Assembly (NCBI GenBank): GCA_026770025.1
Contig: JAMXDE010000007.1
Span: 2,542,001 to 2,606,000, forward strand
Reading direction: 5' to 3'
Length of the DNA: 64,000 nucleotides
From: Craspedostauros australis
Taxonomy: Eukaryota > Bacillariophyta > Bacillariophyceae > Mastogloiales > Achnanthaceae
The notes under the pieces are model-generated. The model ran no database searches, was not told the origin of the DNA, and saw only the letters and a list, made by a program, of their open reading frames with translations. Below are positions 22,140 through 31,577 of this stretch, in pieces (the stretch's first letter is position 1; the number at the start of each line of letters is the position of its first letter). Both the position numbers and the translations under genes were made by a program.

Positions 22140-24938
22140 TCAATCATCCAGATCGAACTTCTTCAGACGCTTGCGAAGGTTGATGATCGGTTGACGCAAT
22201 GCGATGGAATCGCTGAATCCCTTGTTGTGGTAGTGCAAGGTCGAATAGTACCGATGCTGCCGCAACAGATCCGTGCGTGTCACCATGCCCATCAGCTGCT
22301 TGGTCCCATCGGCCACCACGGGAATGCAACCGACATCGTTGGCCAGCAGCATCCCTTCTACCTGCGGCATGGTCATGCTCATCTCCGCGACTGTCACGTG
22401 CTGCTTCATCCAGCCCTTCACCGTCGAACCACGTTTGCGGCGTTCATCCGAAATCCGGTGGGCCTCTTCGATCTCTTCGTCTGACATGGGCTTGCCCTTC
22501 TTCTTGGCATCATCCTGCTGCTGCTGCAGACGGCGCACACGTTTCTGCTCCTTGTTCCACATGCGTTGCTTGGCCGCCGCGACTTCCTTGTACGATACCA
22601 AACCGATCACGTTGTTGTCGTCATCCACGACAGGCAGCGCCCGGACGTCGTACCGCGAGAAGAAGTCTTCCACTTGCGTCTCCGTCATGTCCGGCTTGAC
22701 ACTGAGGACTGGCGCTGTCATGAAGTCAGCCACCATGGCCTGTTGGTTCAGGCTAGTTTCCACGAGCTCCTCGACGAGTCCTTCCATAATGACATCGGCT
22801 TCGGCTTCATCGTTGAGCCGAACTGTGGCCGAGGCTGCCTTGGCGTGTCCGCCGCCGCCGAACTTTTCAAACAGCTTCCCCAAGTTGACCGCCTTCATGT
22901 TGATGCCGGCCTTGACGCGTCCGATGATGATGAGCGTCAGCGAACGCTTCTTCGTCGCGATGGAGCGACTTTGTTCGCGTTCCACATCCTTGGCGAATGC
23001 GACAAATTCCTCAAAATCGATCTTGCCATCGCCGTTGGTGTCCATGACGGAGATCAAGTTCTTGACGGTCTGGTCGGAGGCGATGATGCCCGAGGCATTC
23101 AGGGTCGCCGTGAGTTCGCGACGGTCGAGGTAGTCCGATTTGTCAGTGTCGCTGCGATCGAAGGCGGCTCTGAGCTTTCTGCGCAGGATGGCCTCGTCTT
23201 CTCCGTCGTATCCAACCGCGCTGGCCATGTCCTGGCCGTCGTCATCGAGCGTCGTGGTTCCGACGGGCTGCAGCAATCGGGACTGGATGCCCTCCGAGAC
23301 TTGCTTGCGTTTGGATCCCTTCTTGGAGCCACCGGAGCGCGCCTCGTAGACGATGCCGAGGAGGTAGACATCGGAGCTGCTCAGTTCGAGCGCATCCTGC
23401 GTGACTGCCGCCAGCCCATTGATGAAGCCGTCGGCCTTGAGCAGGACCGTCGACATGGTGACGCCGTGGATTTCGGTGGAGTTGGTGTGGATGAGCGCCT
23501 GCGTGAGAACGCCCTGCTGCTCGGCACTGAGGGAGGAATGGGCATGTTCGGCAATCGCGGTCTGGCTGGCGCCCTGCTCCATGAGCCATGCCAAAGCCGC
23601 GGCGTCGCGTGCCGTGGTGGAATCGTAGACCAACGACCCCGTATCAGCATGGATGCCAAGCGCCAGCAGGGTGGCCTCGGCCTCCGTCAGACCGTCATCG
23701 AGATCGGCATCTCTGAGCCGCTCGACGATGAGGGATGACACGGAGCCGACCTTGTCCACGACGTAGTCCGTGGCTTCGGGGATATCGGAGTCCGAGTCTA
23801 TGTGGTGATCCACGACGGTGACACGGTTGGCGTGCTCCAGCAGGGGTTCGGCAGGGCCGATGCGATCTCGACGCTGCGCATCCACCAGTCCCAGCCGGTT
23901 GAGACCCGAGAGATCGTCCGGCAGGGACTTCAAGGAACGGATGGGGAAGAGGTGCTTATGCAAGGCGAGGAAGCGATAGACGCTGGGATGCGCGCCGCGC
24001 GGCAGTACGACGAAGGTTGGAAGGTGGGAGGCGCTGTCGTACTGCGACTTGTCAACGCCCTCGTTTTGGAGTTTGTTGTTCTGGGCGGACCAGAGCTTGG
24101 CCAAGCCCACGGCGCTCGCCAAGGAATCGAAGTCCGCTGTGCAATGTGTGAGCACGACGTTGAACCCGCTCTGAGGCACGATTTGTGCTGGCTGTTCCTT
24201 GACGCGAGGTCGTTTGAAGAATTTCGGCTTCTTCGGCTTGTCCTCTTCTGCTCCCAGTTGTTGCTGCTGTTGCTGCTGTTGTTGCTGCTGCTGTTGATGA
24301 TGCTGTTCCTGTTGAGTTGCAGGAAGTGTTGTGGCGGATGCTGTTGTCGTATGTCCTGACGCGGATTGTTGTTCCACCGCGCCGGTACCATCGGCAGGAA
24401 CATCGATGATGTGGCCATTGCTATCTCTTCTGACTGCTGCTGCCCCGTTCGATTCCGATTCCGATAATGGCTCCACCTGGTCCGCGGGAACAGCCGAGAC
24501 GTGTCCCTCATCATCCGACACGATTTCCAAACCGTTGCCCTCGAGGAACTTGGCCGAGTATGTTTTCATTGTCTTTGGTATCGTTATGCCGTACTTGGAT
24601 CCAGCTTTGGAGTTGTTCGACGTCGTGGTATTCTGTTGCGTCTGTTGCTCAGGCACATCGACGACGTCCGCGTCTTCCATGTTCGAATCCGCCGCCGTCA
24701 TGCGAAGCATCGATCTTGGTTGGAATCGTCGGCTGCTGTTGGCTGGAGACAAACGTGAAGATCGTTTGTGGCTTGACGTCATGGCGGGCCGCAATGTGAT
24801 GAATGCTCGGTTGCATTTGAATGACGGCACGAAGGCATCGGCCATCCACAGTCCGCTGGTGCCTGACTGCGCTGACAGCATGCTGCAGCAGATGAGGTAG
24901 GCAGCATGGTTTCTCTTTCCGGCGCTGAAGACGGTCAT
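22140..24938 (-). CDS. Plastid-targeted DHH phosphoesterase with inserted EF-hands and twin CBS domains
   Basis: A 932-residue single-exon protein. The N-terminus has a weak hydrophobic segment then ADA-FVPS (about 33-40), suggesting plastid import. After a Gln-rich run (about 213-233) comes a DHH domain with complete motifs: THCTADFDSLAS near 260, LVDAQRRDR, VVDHHIDSDSD near 375, and GIHADTGSLVYDSTTARD. The DHHA1 part starts normally (HGVTMSTVLLK), is interrupted by two EF-hands (about 591-651; loops DTDKSDYLDRRE and DTNGDGKIDFEE), then resumes with VGRVKAG-like sequence and KFGGGGHAKAAS near 693. Two CBS domains follow (about 735-783, 840-895). The DHH-DHHA1-CBS-CBS order is that of bacterial CBS/DHH/poly(A)-polymerase fusions, minus the nucleotidyltransferase. 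Likely activity: hydrolysis of short RNA or a small nucleotide, tuned by calcium and adenosine ligands (inference). Confidence 0.85.
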   Translation of the reverse strand: MTVFSAGKRNHAAYLICCSMLSAQSGTSGLWMADAFVPSFKCNRAFITLRPAMTSSHKRSSRLSPANSSRRFQPRSMLRMTAADSNMEDADVVDVPEQQTQQNTTTSNNSKAGSKYGITIPKTMKTYSAKFLEGNGLEIVSDDEGHVSAVPADQVEPLSESESNGAAAVRRDSNGHIIDVPADGTGAVEQQSASGHTTTASATTLPATQQEQHHQQQQQQQQQQQQQLGAEEDKPKKPKFFKRPRVKEQPAQIVPQSGFNVVLTHCTADFDSLASAVGLAKLWSAQNNKLQNEGVDKSQYDSASHLPTFVVLPRGAHPSVYRFLALHKHLFPIRSLKSLPDDLSGLNRLGLVDAQRRDRIGPAEPLLEHANRVTVVDHHIDSDSDIPEATDYVVDKVGSVSSLIVERLRDADLDDGLTEAEATLLALGIHADTGSLVYDSTTARDAAALAWLMEQGASQTAIAEHAHSSLSAEQQGVLTQALIHTNSTEIHGVTMSTVLLKADGFINGLAAVTQDALELSSSDVYLLGIVYEARSGGSKKGSKRKQVSEGIQSRLLQPVGTTTLDDDGQDMASAVGYDGEDEAILRRKLRAAFDRSDTDKSDYLDRRELTATLNASGIIASDQTVKNLISVMDTNGDGKIDFEEFVAFAKDVEREQSRSIATKKRSLTLIIIGRVKAGINMKAVNLGKLFEKFGGGGHAKAASATVRLNDEAEADVIMEGLVEELVETSLNQQAMVADFMTAPVLSVKPDMTETQVEDFFSRYDVRALPVVDDDNNVIGLVSYKEVAAAKQRMWNKEQKRVRRLQQQQDDAKKKGKPMSDEEIEEAHRISDERRKRGSTVKGWMKQHVTVAEMSMTMPQVEGMLLANDVGCIPVVADGTKQLMGMVTRTDLLRQHRYYSTLHYHNKGFSDSIALRQPIINLRKRLKKFDLDD

Positions 24939-26393
24939 TGTTCTTCTGGCTGTTGTTGCCGTTCACCTTGTTGCGAAGGTTGATGTGACGATTGATGTTG
25001 GTCTCGTTGGTCTGTTTGGGCCCAAGTTGGCATGGATTGGTTTGGCTCCGATCGAATCAATTTGCCACCCAATGAAATGAAACGAAATGGAAGAATTAGG
25101 CGAAAGAGCCGAGGGACGCTCAAGTGCGCACAGATCAAGTCAAGGCTGATGCAGACGCCCTCGATAGCGATCAATTGAATTAATCGATAGATGGATGCAG
25201 TGGTGGATGTAGTGGTGGATGAATGACCTCTCAACGCTTCAGTCTCATAGATTGTGACGTTCCGTTTGATGGATCAAGTGATGTGTTGATGTGTTGATGA
25301 ATTGACGTGATGACGTGATGACGTGCTGATGGACGGAAGAATGGATGATGGGTTGATTGGGTTGATTGGATTGATGCAAAGATTCACAACAGATGTCTGT
25401 GATGAGACGCAGCACCTTTCGATCTCAACAATCTCGCGATGATCGGGTGGATACTTCGTCGCTTGCTTCCCTGCTTCCGTGCTTCCTTCTATCTCGCTCT
25501 CTCTTGGCTTCACCGTCTTTCTCCCTGCGTTCGCAATGCGCTTCCGGTCGGACAAGGCCCTTGGGCGAGATGGTACCACTACTACTATGGTACGAATGCT
25601 CGTGTGGGAGCTCTGCTAACGACCTCTCGACAACAAGATGCGCGCGTGGCCTTCGGGTTGGTCGATGAGCACGAGTATCAACCAGCGTACGTATTCGAAG
25701 CTGTTGCCTTGTGTGGTACTACTACGGCTATGATACCTCGTACTCCCTCGGATGCTGGTGAATTGTGGTGAATCGAGGCGAATTGTGGTTGGAAGAGGTG
25801 TCACCAAATGAGGCGCAAACAGTTTCGCGTTCATCCCTCCGTCATCAATGTCCATCGTGGGTGTGTGCCTCACCGTGTCATTTCGTGCCATCCCTCCCTT
25901 TGTTGGTTGGTGACTTGGCGTGTTCTTTGTCACGGAGATGCCGTCGTTCTCATTTCTCGTCTGTCGTGCGTCCGTTTGTCACGCGTTTCTTCACCGCTGT
26001 CCAGCATTCTATTTTTGTTGTGTAGACATATCCGGCACGTTTGCAGAACCTGGTCCGCTCCAATCGTGTTGGTGGTGATCGAAAAACGTCAGACGGCGAT
26101 TGACGAGGCGAGAGAGGGTTTGTTGGCGCGGAGGCGTCATCGGTCACATGTTGAATCAGAATCACCACTTTGGTCAACACATCACCGCCATCGGCTCAGT
26201 CAACGCCTCCCTCCCTCTGCGTTTGTCGGCCTCTGCGCCACTGAAAAAGGATCTGCAAGCAGAGCAGTGGTATCAACCTTGTCATTTCATAAATTGAATT
26301 CAATTGCATGAAATTGCACAGCACAGCGCCACACTCTGCTCGTCTACCCTGTGCATCTTCATTAGCATACTCGCCCTTCGGTCAACAGTCAAG
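24939..26393. other. Divergent promoter region
   Basis: About 1.45 kb without a supported gene. Contains GATGTGTT/GTGATGAC short repeats at 25276-25335 and a TACTACTACTATGGTACGA block at 25577-25595. Scattered short frames on both strands have no domain. Confidence 0.45.
25276..25335. repeat. Short tandem GATGTGTT / GTGATGAC repeats
   Basis: Two to three imperfect copies each of GATGTGTT and TGACGTGA in about 60 nt, several hundred bases upstream of the DHH gene. TGACGT cores resemble bZIP sites, but this is only a resemblance. Confidence 0.4.
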
Positions 26394-27503
26394 ATGGTTC
26401 GATTCGTTTTCCTTGCAATGGTCAGTGCCTCCTTGGTGCTCAGCGGCGACGCATTCTCGCAGCAACGGATGCAGTCGCAGTCACAATCGGCATCGGCATT
26501 CTCACGTGTGCGTGAAAGCATCACCGATGGTAGAACGGTCATGAATGCCAAGCCAGTCCGAGCCAACGACAACAGCGACATCAAAAGCATCAACAATGAT
26601 AGGGACGCCGACGACAGCTCTCATCTGTCACGCCGAGACTTTGGTCAAGCTGCTGGGGTTGTTTTAGCGGGTGCATTGGTCGGATTGCCATCCATGGCAT
26701 CGGCAGGCATCGACGTCGCTGGCCTGCGGGTGGAGGGAGCCGCACCTTCCAACCCAACCATCTCGTCGCAGCTCAAGGCCTTCGATGGATCCGCTTCATC
26801 GCGCATCCAAGAAATCAAGGCAGGCGCAGCATCGCCATCGAAAGCGTACGACGTCATCAAGCCCAGTGCGGTTACGGCTGGAGATCCGATCGGCATTGCC
26901 ACCTGGGCCTTCCGTGCCTCGCCAGGATACCTGCCGCAGCTCACCACCGCGGGCGCGTTCAAGAACCTGTACCGCTGCAACGACCAAATCGTCGCACCGG
27001 AATCGACAGGCCGCCGTGCGCTCAGCGTGCAGTTCGAATTTCCATCCGATTGGCTGCAGCTGGATCGCCAGACCGGCGGATTGCAGTACGTCGATCAGCG
27101 CAATGGCGACAAGCTCTATCTGTTGCGCGCGCGTCTCCCGGCCGACACGACGTTGGAGACGGTGCCCAAGGCCTACATCGGCGAGGCCCTCTTCAACCCG
27201 CAAGGGTCCATCGCGCGCACTGGCAACACGATCGAGGAATACAAGGTGTCCACCGCGCAGGTGCTGTCGGACTGTCCTGCCGGAACCTGCTCCGTCCGAA
27301 GACGATTCAAGGTCAAGTACGCCACCGTCACTGGCAACGGGCTGCGCGTGGAGCGCCGGGGATTGGTGGATGCCTTCGAGGTGCCCAACTCGGATACCAT
27401 CGTCATGCTCGTCACGTCGTCGAACGCCATCAAATTCGATGCCAAGAACAGTTTGGAACGCGAAACGGTAGAGAATATCGTTCGGTCCTTCGCCGTGGAG
27501 TAG
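26394..27503 (+). CDS. Thylakoid lumenal PsbP-like domain protein
   Basis: A 369-residue single-exon protein. I chose ATG 26394 because it begins a clean signal peptide (MVRFVFLAMVSASLVLSGDA) ending at F-SQQ, an ASAFAP-type junction. A second targeting element follows at about 79-104: SRRDFGQAAG, a hydrophobic stretch, and PSMASA-GID. This is a twin-arginine lumen signal with an AxA cleavage site, so the mature protein should be lumenal. The mature part contains LSVQFEFPSDWLQLDR and NGDKLYLLRARLP, resembling the start of the PsbP fold, and ends with ETVENIVRSFAVE as PsbP-like proteins do. Family members aid photosystem II or NDH assembly. The localisation is strong; the PsbP assignment is moderate, since similarity is by eye only. 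Confidence 0.7.
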   Translation: MVRFVFLAMVSASLVLSGDAFSQQRMQSQSQSASAFSRVRESITDGRTVMNAKPVRANDNSDIKSINNDRDADDSSHLSRRDFGQAAGVVLAGALVGLPSMASAGIDVAGLRVEGAAPSNPTISSQLKAFDGSASSRIQEIKAGAASPSKAYDVIKPSAVTAGDPIGIATWAFRASPGYLPQLTTAGAFKNLYRCNDQIVAPESTGRRALSVQFEFPSDWLQLDRQTGGLQYVDQRNGDKLYLLRARLPADTTLETVPKAYIGEALFNPQGSIARTGNTIEEYKVSTAQVLSDCPAGTCSVRRRFKVKYATVTGNGLRVERRGLVDAFEVPNSDTIVMLVTSSNAIKFDAKNSLERETVENIVRSFAVE

Positions 27504-27818
27504 AGTAGAAGCGATGCCAGTCGGATCCGAGGATAACTACGGAAGCATCCCACAGCATGGAACAACGTACTCCAAGCTAAGCTATTGCAAACAAATCAAG
27601 CTACAACGAATCCATTGAACGCAAATGCGGCTGGGGTGTGGTTGTGGTTGTGGTTGTATGACTGTGCTTCTACACTCTGCTCTATGCGTACGAGAGAAGT
27701 CATGACGTACGGAGTGTATCCCATCGATCGTTGTTTCCGTTTGTCTCTCCCTCTCTCTAGAGAGAGCGAGTTCAAAATTCTTGCGAGACGCAGGCATCGA
27801 TGCTGTTATGCTGTGCTC
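27504..27818. other. Convergent 3' flanks with GA/CT palindrome
   Basis: 315 nt between convergent genes. CTCTCTCTCTAGAGAGAGCG at about 27751-27770 is a near-perfect inverted repeat able to form a hairpin between the two 3' ends. No gene. Confidence 0.45.
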
Positions 27819-28271
27819 CTATGATGCTGGTGGTTCTGTATGAGAGTATGCTTGCCACAACCATTCGTCATCGTTTTGGGCAATGACATTGTTGGCGTTG
27901 CCTTGCTGTGAAGCCGACGATGCTGAGTGCGGTTGGTCTCCTTGCACTTGCACTCCTCCTTCATCGTCGTCGATGGTTCCCAGCAGATCGCCAATCTTAT
28001 GCCATGTGTCCTCGTCCGTCTGCGGTTGGGAGATCCGCAGAACACCTTCGTCATGCGCTTCGACAATCATGAGGGGTTTGTGATCCTTCGATTGGCGGTA
28101 TCCTTCCGAAATGACATCGGGCGAGCATTCCAGAATGAAGATAGGATCGTAGCACTCCATCTCATCACCGTCCTTGGCAAGCCATTCGTAGATTCGTGCC
28201 TCTGTGTGGGTGGGGCTCAGCCTCGGAATGGTGACTTTGACTCGTCGGAGGCAGGAGACCGTTCGGAACAT
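27819..28271 (-). CDS. Lipoyl/biotinyl-like domain protein lacking the modified lysine
   Basis: 150 residues from ATG 28271. Residues 11-95 match the N-terminal lipoyl domain of dihydrolipoamide acyltransferases: VTIPRLSPTHTEARIYEWLAKDGDEMECYDP..., then IVEAHDEGVLRISQ and a second half-barrel strand. Where lipoyl domains carry ETDKA, this has LECSPDV, so the lysine that holds lipoate or biotin is absent. The C-terminus is acidic and Ser/Asn-rich. It may be a structural or regulatory relative rather than a carrier. The start is uncertain: the frame continues upstream through a TGAA repeat, and an upstream exon is possible. It is divergent from the small membrane protein gene at 28809. Confidence 0.65.
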   Translation of the reverse strand: MFRTVSCLRRVKVTIPRLSPTHTEARIYEWLAKDGDEMECYDPIFILECSPDVISEGYRQSKDHKPLMIVEAHDEGVLRISQPQTDEDTWHKIGDLLGTIDDDEGGVQVQGDQPHSASSASQQGNANNVIAQNDDEWLWQAYSHTEPPAS

Positions 28272-28808
28272 CCCGTGTGCCTTTGTGTTGCGCGGAGTGA
28301 TCGTGATGGTGGCCGTTTGCTGTGCTGTGCTGGGCAATGAATGATCCACAAGACAAAAAGAGATGCAGAGGCAATGAATGGATGAATGAATGAATGAATG
28401 AATGAATGAATGAATGATTGGATGCCTTCGCTGTTTGCTTTGTTTTTGTCGCGTTGCTCTCGGTCTCTTTCTCTCTCTCTCTAGATTCCATTTATGTAGT
28501 TTGCTCGAGTGAGTCCACTGCTTTGCCGTTGCGGCAGATTGGCACGACCACATGACAGTGTGGACAACGCACGCAAAAACACGAAAGTCATCGTTTTGGC
28601 ACAACACATCAAACGGAGTCACCACAACACCCACAACCCAGTACTGACGCTGACACCGGCGCCGATACCGACACCAACTCGACCAACCATCTCCCTCTCT
28701 CTTGTTGCGTCCCAGATACCGAACGAACCCCATCAGAGTCAAACCAGGAAGCAAAGTCAACGACCTCATCTATTCTATACTACTCGATTATACTCTGCTC
28801 CAGGAAAG
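28272..28808. other. Divergent promoter region
   Basis: 537 nt between divergent starts. Contains a tetranucleotide repeat, a CTCTCTCTCT tract (28468-28482) and TATTCTATACTACTCGATTATA about 10-40 nt before the ATG at 28809, a plausible initiator/TATA region. Confidence 0.5.
28374..28418. repeat. Tetranucleotide microsatellite (GAAT)n
   Basis: About ten nearly perfect GAAT/ATGA units in the 5' flank of the lipoyl-like gene. Read on the minus strand it encodes repeated FIHS, which explains an open shadow frame. Confidence 0.9.
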
Positions 28809-29369
28809 ATGCAGTTCAAAGTGGTGATCCCAAACAATGTGAAGTCCGGCCAGACGATACGCATCCACTGTCCTGATGGAACGGAAGCCAATGTGACTGT
28901 TCCCAAGGGCCTCAAGGCCGGCGATTCCTTCATCTTTGAGATGGCCACGGACCAGCTCAACAACCCCAAGGCGTTGATGGACTCGTTGAAGAAGGCAACG
29001 CCGTCGTCCTCCTCGTCGACAAAAGTCGACAAGGGCAAGTCATCAGGAAAGACATCCTCCACGAAATCCACCAAGGGCGGCAATGACCAATCTGGCAATG
29101 ACGATGCCGTCGATGCTCAAGGTGGAAGCTTCCTGGATCGCGAGATCTCCAACTTCCATGACTTCCTCCTGGCGCTCAGCGTGGGTGTGGTCATCGGCCT
29201 TGGCATCGTCATTGGCTTCTTGCTTGGCGTGCTATACATCACCAGCGATGCGGCTGGCGCTGCCAATGCTGCCAAGGGGCATCTAGCCGGCAAAGGGACC
29301 GGCGAGATCAGGTCTCCGCCAGGCATTCCTTCGGGCGAGTCGCTGATGAATCTTAACCGCGTGAGATGA
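28809..29369 (+). CDS. Small single-pass membrane protein with a VPxG-type N-terminal motif
   Basis: 186 residues from ATG 28809; the open frame further upstream is not needed. Residues 1-45 form a compact beta-rich segment (FKVVIPNNVKSGQTIRI, then NVTVPKGLKAGDSFIFEM) with the P-x-G-V-x-x-G-x-x-I/F pattern seen in many stramenopile proteins of unknown function. A Ser/Lys/Gly-rich linker (about 60-105) follows. A hydrophobic helix (about 118-143, LLALSVGVVIGLGIVIGFLLGV) rich in small residues is the only membrane segment, and a short Ala/Gly-rich tail ends the protein. No signal peptide is evident, so the N-terminus probably faces the cytosol. Function unknown. Confidence 0.7.
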   Translation: MQFKVVIPNNVKSGQTIRIHCPDGTEANVTVPKGLKAGDSFIFEMATDQLNNPKALMDSLKKATPSSSSSTKVDKGKSSGKTSSTKSTKGGNDQSGNDDAVDAQGGSFLDREISNFHDFLLALSVGVVIGLGIVIGFLLGVLYITSDAAGAANAAKGHLAGKGTGEIRSPPGIPSGESLMNLNRVR

Positions 29370-29808
29370 GACGACATGGCGTACTATGATACCGTATGGC
29401 ATGACATGGTATGGTATGGTATGGGGCGATAAGCGTCACGCGACATCATTCACGTCTGCGTCTCCTGCAGCCGGATGCAGGCACGCATCTAAGCAGGCAA
29501 GCATGTTCGCACGCAGATACCTATTGAAAGTGCACGCATGCAACCATCTGCATGGTGTCGCTTGCTAATTCCTGGTTTGACGCGATCATAAAAACAAAAG
29601 CCACAGTATCCATCCATCGCGCTCTGTTTCTCCAACACAGTGGCCACGCAACATATTCGTATCGCAAGCGAAGTACAGGAACGTAGAGACTGCGAGAATG
29701 GTCCAGCTTTCATCAATGTATCGACGCATTTAAGAAGCAGGGGATCCCGCTCCAATCAACAAGTTCTTGCGCAAATGGAGTGTGGCAGAAGCACGAACGA
29801 GTGCCAAT

Positions 29809-29836
29809 GGGGGGGGGGGGGGGGGGGGGGGGGGGG
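29809..29836 (+). repeat. Poly-G homopolymer (28 nt)
   Basis: An uninterrupted run of G, the longest homopolymer in the window. It makes shadow frames of poly-Gly or poly-Pro. Length may be affected by sequencing. Confidence 0.9.
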
Positions 29837-30241
29837 TTGCACCGGTTCGGTGCGCGAAGGACACGGCACAGCGACGACCCGATGCCAACGATGTGCAAAC
29901 TCTCGACGTTAGCAACCATTCCAACATGGTGACCGAATTCAGCAGGAAACGTATGGCACTCCTGTTACACAATAGTAAGGCCATACAAGCCATGAACCAA
30001 ATCGGCTATTGGTGATTCCTGATTGAAGAATGAACGAGTCATTTCATGACGGTGGCGGGGATGTCGAAACGGCACGCACCAACATACAATTACTTACAGG
30101 ACACCGGCAAACTGCATAGAGCAGAGAAGTCAATATAATAAGGCAACACTAGGAAAGCTATTGCAAACAGTTGCCTCCATGGAATTGAACGACGTTTGCG
30201 TCCGATTCGGAGTCTGCTACACCCAACCCAAAGTGCGAGCG

Positions 30242-30263
30242 ACTCTCTCTCTCTCTCTCTCTG
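30242..30263. repeat. (CT)n dinucleotide tract
   Basis: About eleven CT units in the spacer before the FkbM pseudogene. Similar tracts recur at many gene flanks here. Confidence 0.85.
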
Positions 30264-30771
30264 CAAGTGTTACAATGAGCGTGGCTTGGCATTTGGCTTC
30301 CGAATACGTTGGCTTGATTGCAGGCCAATGAGCGAAGTCCACTTGTGAAATGATGCGCTTGCGGGCAGGCATGGAAGCAAGGGCAAATGCTTGGAGAAGT
30401 GAATCTCATTCTCGTCGCCATTGTATTGTACTGGGTTCCATCTCATCAAGCTCCCATACAGTGTGATCGATCGGATATGTTCATCGACAGAAATCCAAGG
30501 GCCAATTGCCACGCACTCGAGCAGACCCGTAGAGGACAGTGCGTCTGACGATGGATAACTGATGTGCGGAATACGCTCTCTGCATTGGCGTTGTCCATCC
30601 CATGCAAGGTCTGCCGGTAGCGCATGCAAAATGCAATGCTTGACCGTCTCACTACTCTCGACTCCATTCGACACCTGTGTGTACATTTGTCGATCGCTTA
30701 GCTGGCGCACCTTTCGTGCTACTCCGCAGCGCCATGCTCATTGTTGGCATGGTACAAACACAGCACCGCGC

Positions 30772-31577
30772 TCACTGCATGACATGAGCGTAGATTTTCT
30801 GGAAGTCGGGATGGATGAATCGTGCCGATTGCTGCTTGGTCTCGATGGATTTGTACCCCTTGTCCTTCAGCAGCGATTGCATCGACTCGTCCTTTTCCGG
30901 ATTGTGTCCTTCCGTCTCGACCAGGATGTATCCGAACTGGTGCTTCTCCAAGTCGCTGGACTCCAGCACCGACAGCTCCGCACCTTCAACGTCAAGAGAG
31001 AAGAAGTCGAAGTACTGCACATCTGGGACATCAGTTGAAAGGACACTCTCCAACCGCTTGTATTTGACGATGATCTCCTCAACGGTCTTCTTGCCCCCAA
31101 GAATGCCGCTTCAATTTATCGGACGCAAACTCGCGGAATCCACCCGTGGCAGCATTGTCAACGGACACCCAATGCAGATCTGTCTCTTGGATGCATGCTC
31201 CGGCATGCACTGCGGTGAGCTCATTCTTGCGATTCTTCTCGAGCTTCTCGAAGTTGGAAGGATTCGCCTCGATGAGCACACCCTTCCGATCGAGGAAGGT
31301 GCTGAATACGCACGAATTGCCGAAGCTCGCTCCATCCAAAGCGCCCATCTAGATGTAGCTGCCGCCGCAAAGATTGTGGAATATCGTCTGGAGGTGCAAG
31401 TCCTCTCCGAATTGTGACTGGAACATGCCGACGTGAAGGCGCCTGTCGCAGTTGAACACCCTGCATGAATCCCAGGCGCACGCCGAGGGAGATCAGCAGA
31501 CCCACGACCACGCGGTTATCAGGAGAGGCCGCTGCGCCTGTCCGCTTGGATCGACTCATCGTCGCCATTGTCGACAT
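30772..31577 (-). pseudogene. Decayed FkbM-family methyltransferase
   Basis: Degenerate copy of the intact neighbour at 32159-33106, same strand. From the 5' end (MSTMATMSRSKRTGAAASPDN, then VVVGLLISLG anchor) about 36 codons are missing after the anchor and the frame shifts at VFNCD. A nonsense TAG replaces the Glu codon in GGSYIEMGALDG (about 31350). A one-base frameshift near 31098 (TGGGGGCAAG) separates FASDKLKRHSWG from the C-terminal part. Beyond that the sequence reads cleanly through FFSLDVEGAELSVLES to the stop at 30772. Three independent lesions make this a pseudogene unless unusual splicing rescues it. Similarity to the neighbour remains high, so inactivation looks fairly recent. 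Confidence 0.85.

Larger units (their letters stand above)
29370..30771. other. Intergenic with simple repeats
   Basis: About 1.4 kb. Just after the stop is GGCATGACATGG followed by GGTAT repeats (29398-29425). A 28-nt G run lies at 29809-29836 and a CT tract at 30242-30263. A reverse frame at 30270-30710 has no ATG start and no domain. No supported gene. Confidence 0.5.

Noticed and set aside
22566-23738. 390-codon forward frame across the DHH gene
   Set aside because: Starts at a non-essential codon and lies antisense to conserved DHHA1/EF-hand motifs.
30270-30710. Reverse 146-codon frame
   Set aside because: No ATG start and no family resemblance; could be an old gene fragment but unsupported.
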